Assembly (NCBI RefSeq): GCF_023715885.1
Contig: NZ_JAMBOY010000002.1
Coordinates: 496,001-560,000 of the forward strand
Source of the DNA: Microbacterium hydrocarbonoxydans
GTDB lineage: Bacteria; Actinomycetota; Actinomycetes; Actinomycetales; Microbacteriaceae
DNA length: 64,000 bases
Direction of reading: 5' to 3'
The notes below the pieces were generated by a model. It saw only the letters and a program-made list of their open reading frames with translations. It ran no database searches and was not told where the DNA came from. The position numbers and the translations under genes are program-made. Positions 63,522-64,000 of the stretch are shown here, piece by piece (position 1 is the first letter of the stretch; the number at the start of each line of letters is the position of its first letter).

Positions 63522-63588
63522 GGGGGCCGACACGCCACCATCCGGCCATTCGGCCCCGAAGAGTCCGTGATCTGGCGTGTCGGCCCCC
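63522..63588. repeat. 67-bp palindromic repeat, copy B
   Basis: Left arm GGGGGCCGACACGCC (63522-63536) and right arm GGCGTGTCGGCCCCC (63574-63588) are perfect inverses. The last 23 bases (63566-63588) are the exact inverse of the first 23 of copy A, so copy B is copy A turned round with a diverged 29-base centre. It starts 14 bases after the DUF559-like gene stop. Confidence 0.9.
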
Positions 63589-63622
63589 ACAGTGTCACAC
63601 ACCGCCCCCGCCCCGAGACACA

Positions 63623-63656
63623 CGGATGCCGCAGGGACACGCCCCTGCGGCATCCG
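63623..63656. terminator. Hairpin between the DUF559-like gene and phoH
   Basis: CGGATGCCGCAGGG (63623-63636) pairs with CCCTGCGGCATCCG (63643-63656) with a 6-base loop, 18 bp after the phoH stop (minus strand). It is again built on GGATGCC/GGCATCC. Confidence 0.8.
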
Positions 63657-63674
63657 CCTGTTCCGTCCCGGTCT

Positions 63675-64000
63675 CTAGCTGAGCTCGCCGCCCTCCAGCA
63701 GTTCGGTGACGAGCGCGGCGATCGCCGAGCGCTCAGACCGCATGAGCGTCACATGGGCGAAGAGGTCGTGCCCCTTGAGGGTCTCGATCACGCTGGCGAT
63801 GCCGTCGTGGCGTCCCACCCGCAGGTTGTCGCGCTGACCGACGTCGTGGGTGAGGATGACCCGGGAGTTCTGGCCCATCCGGCTCAGCACGGTCAACAGC
63901 ACGTTGCGTTCGAGCGACTGCGCCTCGTCCACGATCACGAACGCGTCGTGCAGCGAGCGCCCGCGGATGTGCGTGAGCGGCAGCACCTCCAGCAGCCCGC
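63675..64000 (-). CDS. PhoH-family ATPase (5' part beyond window edge)
   Basis: C-terminal 108 codons of a PhoH-type P-loop ATPase; the start lies beyond the right edge. The visible part begins at Gly-Leu-Leu-Glu-Val-Leu-Pro and carries [20 protein letters not shown] (Walker B region), then [20 protein letters not shown] and [20 protein letters not shown], ending with LTHDV-type sensor residues and a [11 protein letters not shown] tail. This is the pattern of the longer PhoH2/YlaK-like proteins, which often have an N-terminal PIN nuclease domain. Whether that domain is present cannot be seen. Confidence 0.9.
   Translation of the reverse strand, partial: GLLEVLPLTHIRGRSLHDAFVIVDEAQSLERNVLLTVLSRMGQNSRVILTHDVGQRDNLRVGRHDGIASVIETLKGHDLFAHVTLMRSERSAIAALVTELLEGGELS

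Noticed and set aside
62488..63588. Insertion sequence or transposon with terminal inverted repeats
   Set aside because: The ends are inverted repeats, but no transposase is encoded inside and I see no flanking target-site duplication. Each end is itself a palindrome, which fits a REP-like element better.

Overview
The window is 64 kb of dense, high-GC actinobacterial chromosome with short intergenic gaps, frequent GTG starts, ATGA-type overlaps and many starts sitting six bases behind a TANNNT box (leaderless transcripts). Gene content (gltA-dapC-fdxA neighbourhood, XseA/XseB with a DUF4245-like protein, class II FBPase and aldolase, DUF6264/DUF6328-like membrane proteins, an AbiEi/DUF559-like protein) points to Microbacteriaceae, most likely Microbacterium. 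That assignment is inference from gene content and style; no rRNA gene is present to confirm it. I saw no prophage, insertion sequence, CRISPR array, rRNA or tRNA. It reads as core chromosome with a few accessory touches.

Layout. 1-9.2 kb: end of a DEAD-box helicase, citrate synthase, DapC aminotransferase, ferredoxin, the AzlCD amino acid exporter with a divergent XRE-cupin regulator, an MFS exporter and glutaminase. 9.2-14.2 kb: a secreted lysozyme-fold protein, TypA, and two probable membrane peptidases. 14.2-20.1 kb: first oligopeptide-type ABC importer (lipoprotein, two permeases, fused double ATPase, PH-like membrane protein), with a perfect hairpin after the lipoprotein gene. 20.3-25 kb: glycine cleavage operon gcvT-gcvH-gcvP behind a tandem glycine riboswitch. 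25-30.5 kb: second oligopeptide-type ABC importer with a palindrome over its promoter. 30.6-36.2 kb: NAD de novo operon nrtR-nadA-nadB-nadC plus a cysteine desulfurase, all translationally coupled or nearly so.

36.3-41.8 kb: glycosyltransferase, SDR, ABC exporter divergent from an MFS exporter. 41.8-48.7 kb: small genes and stress functions (acyltransferase-like protein, Dps, GNAT, cysteine-free HesB-like protein, a LysR DNA-binding domain without effector domain, an alpha/beta hydrolase lacking its serine, an M20 peptidase, manganese catalase). 48.7-62.4 kb: housekeeping genes (ychF, methyltransferase, exonuclease, rmuC, glpX, fba, IclR regulator, ispH, xseA-xseB, DUF4245-like, carbonic anhydrase, fumC). 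62.4-64 kb: an AbiEi-like/DUF559-like putative nuclease bracketed by 67-bp palindromic repeats, then the end of a PhoH ATPase.

Functional links: citrate synthase and fumarase serve the TCA cycle; GlpX and class II aldolase serve gluconeogenesis; the gcv operon, glutaminase, AzlCD and two peptide importers suggest heavy amino acid and peptide use; the NAD operon carries its own probable Fe-S/sulfur partner for NadA.

The observations I consider least ordinary are: (1) a heptamer GGATGCC/GGCATCC repeated about 65 times by eye and forming the stems of five intergenic terminator-like hairpins, resembling DNA uptake sequences; (2) the palindromic repeat pair around the DUF559-like gene; (3) a probable small RNA at 55.9-56.1 kb with two hairpins carrying the same TCCCCAG loop; (4) systematic leaderless promoter spacing.
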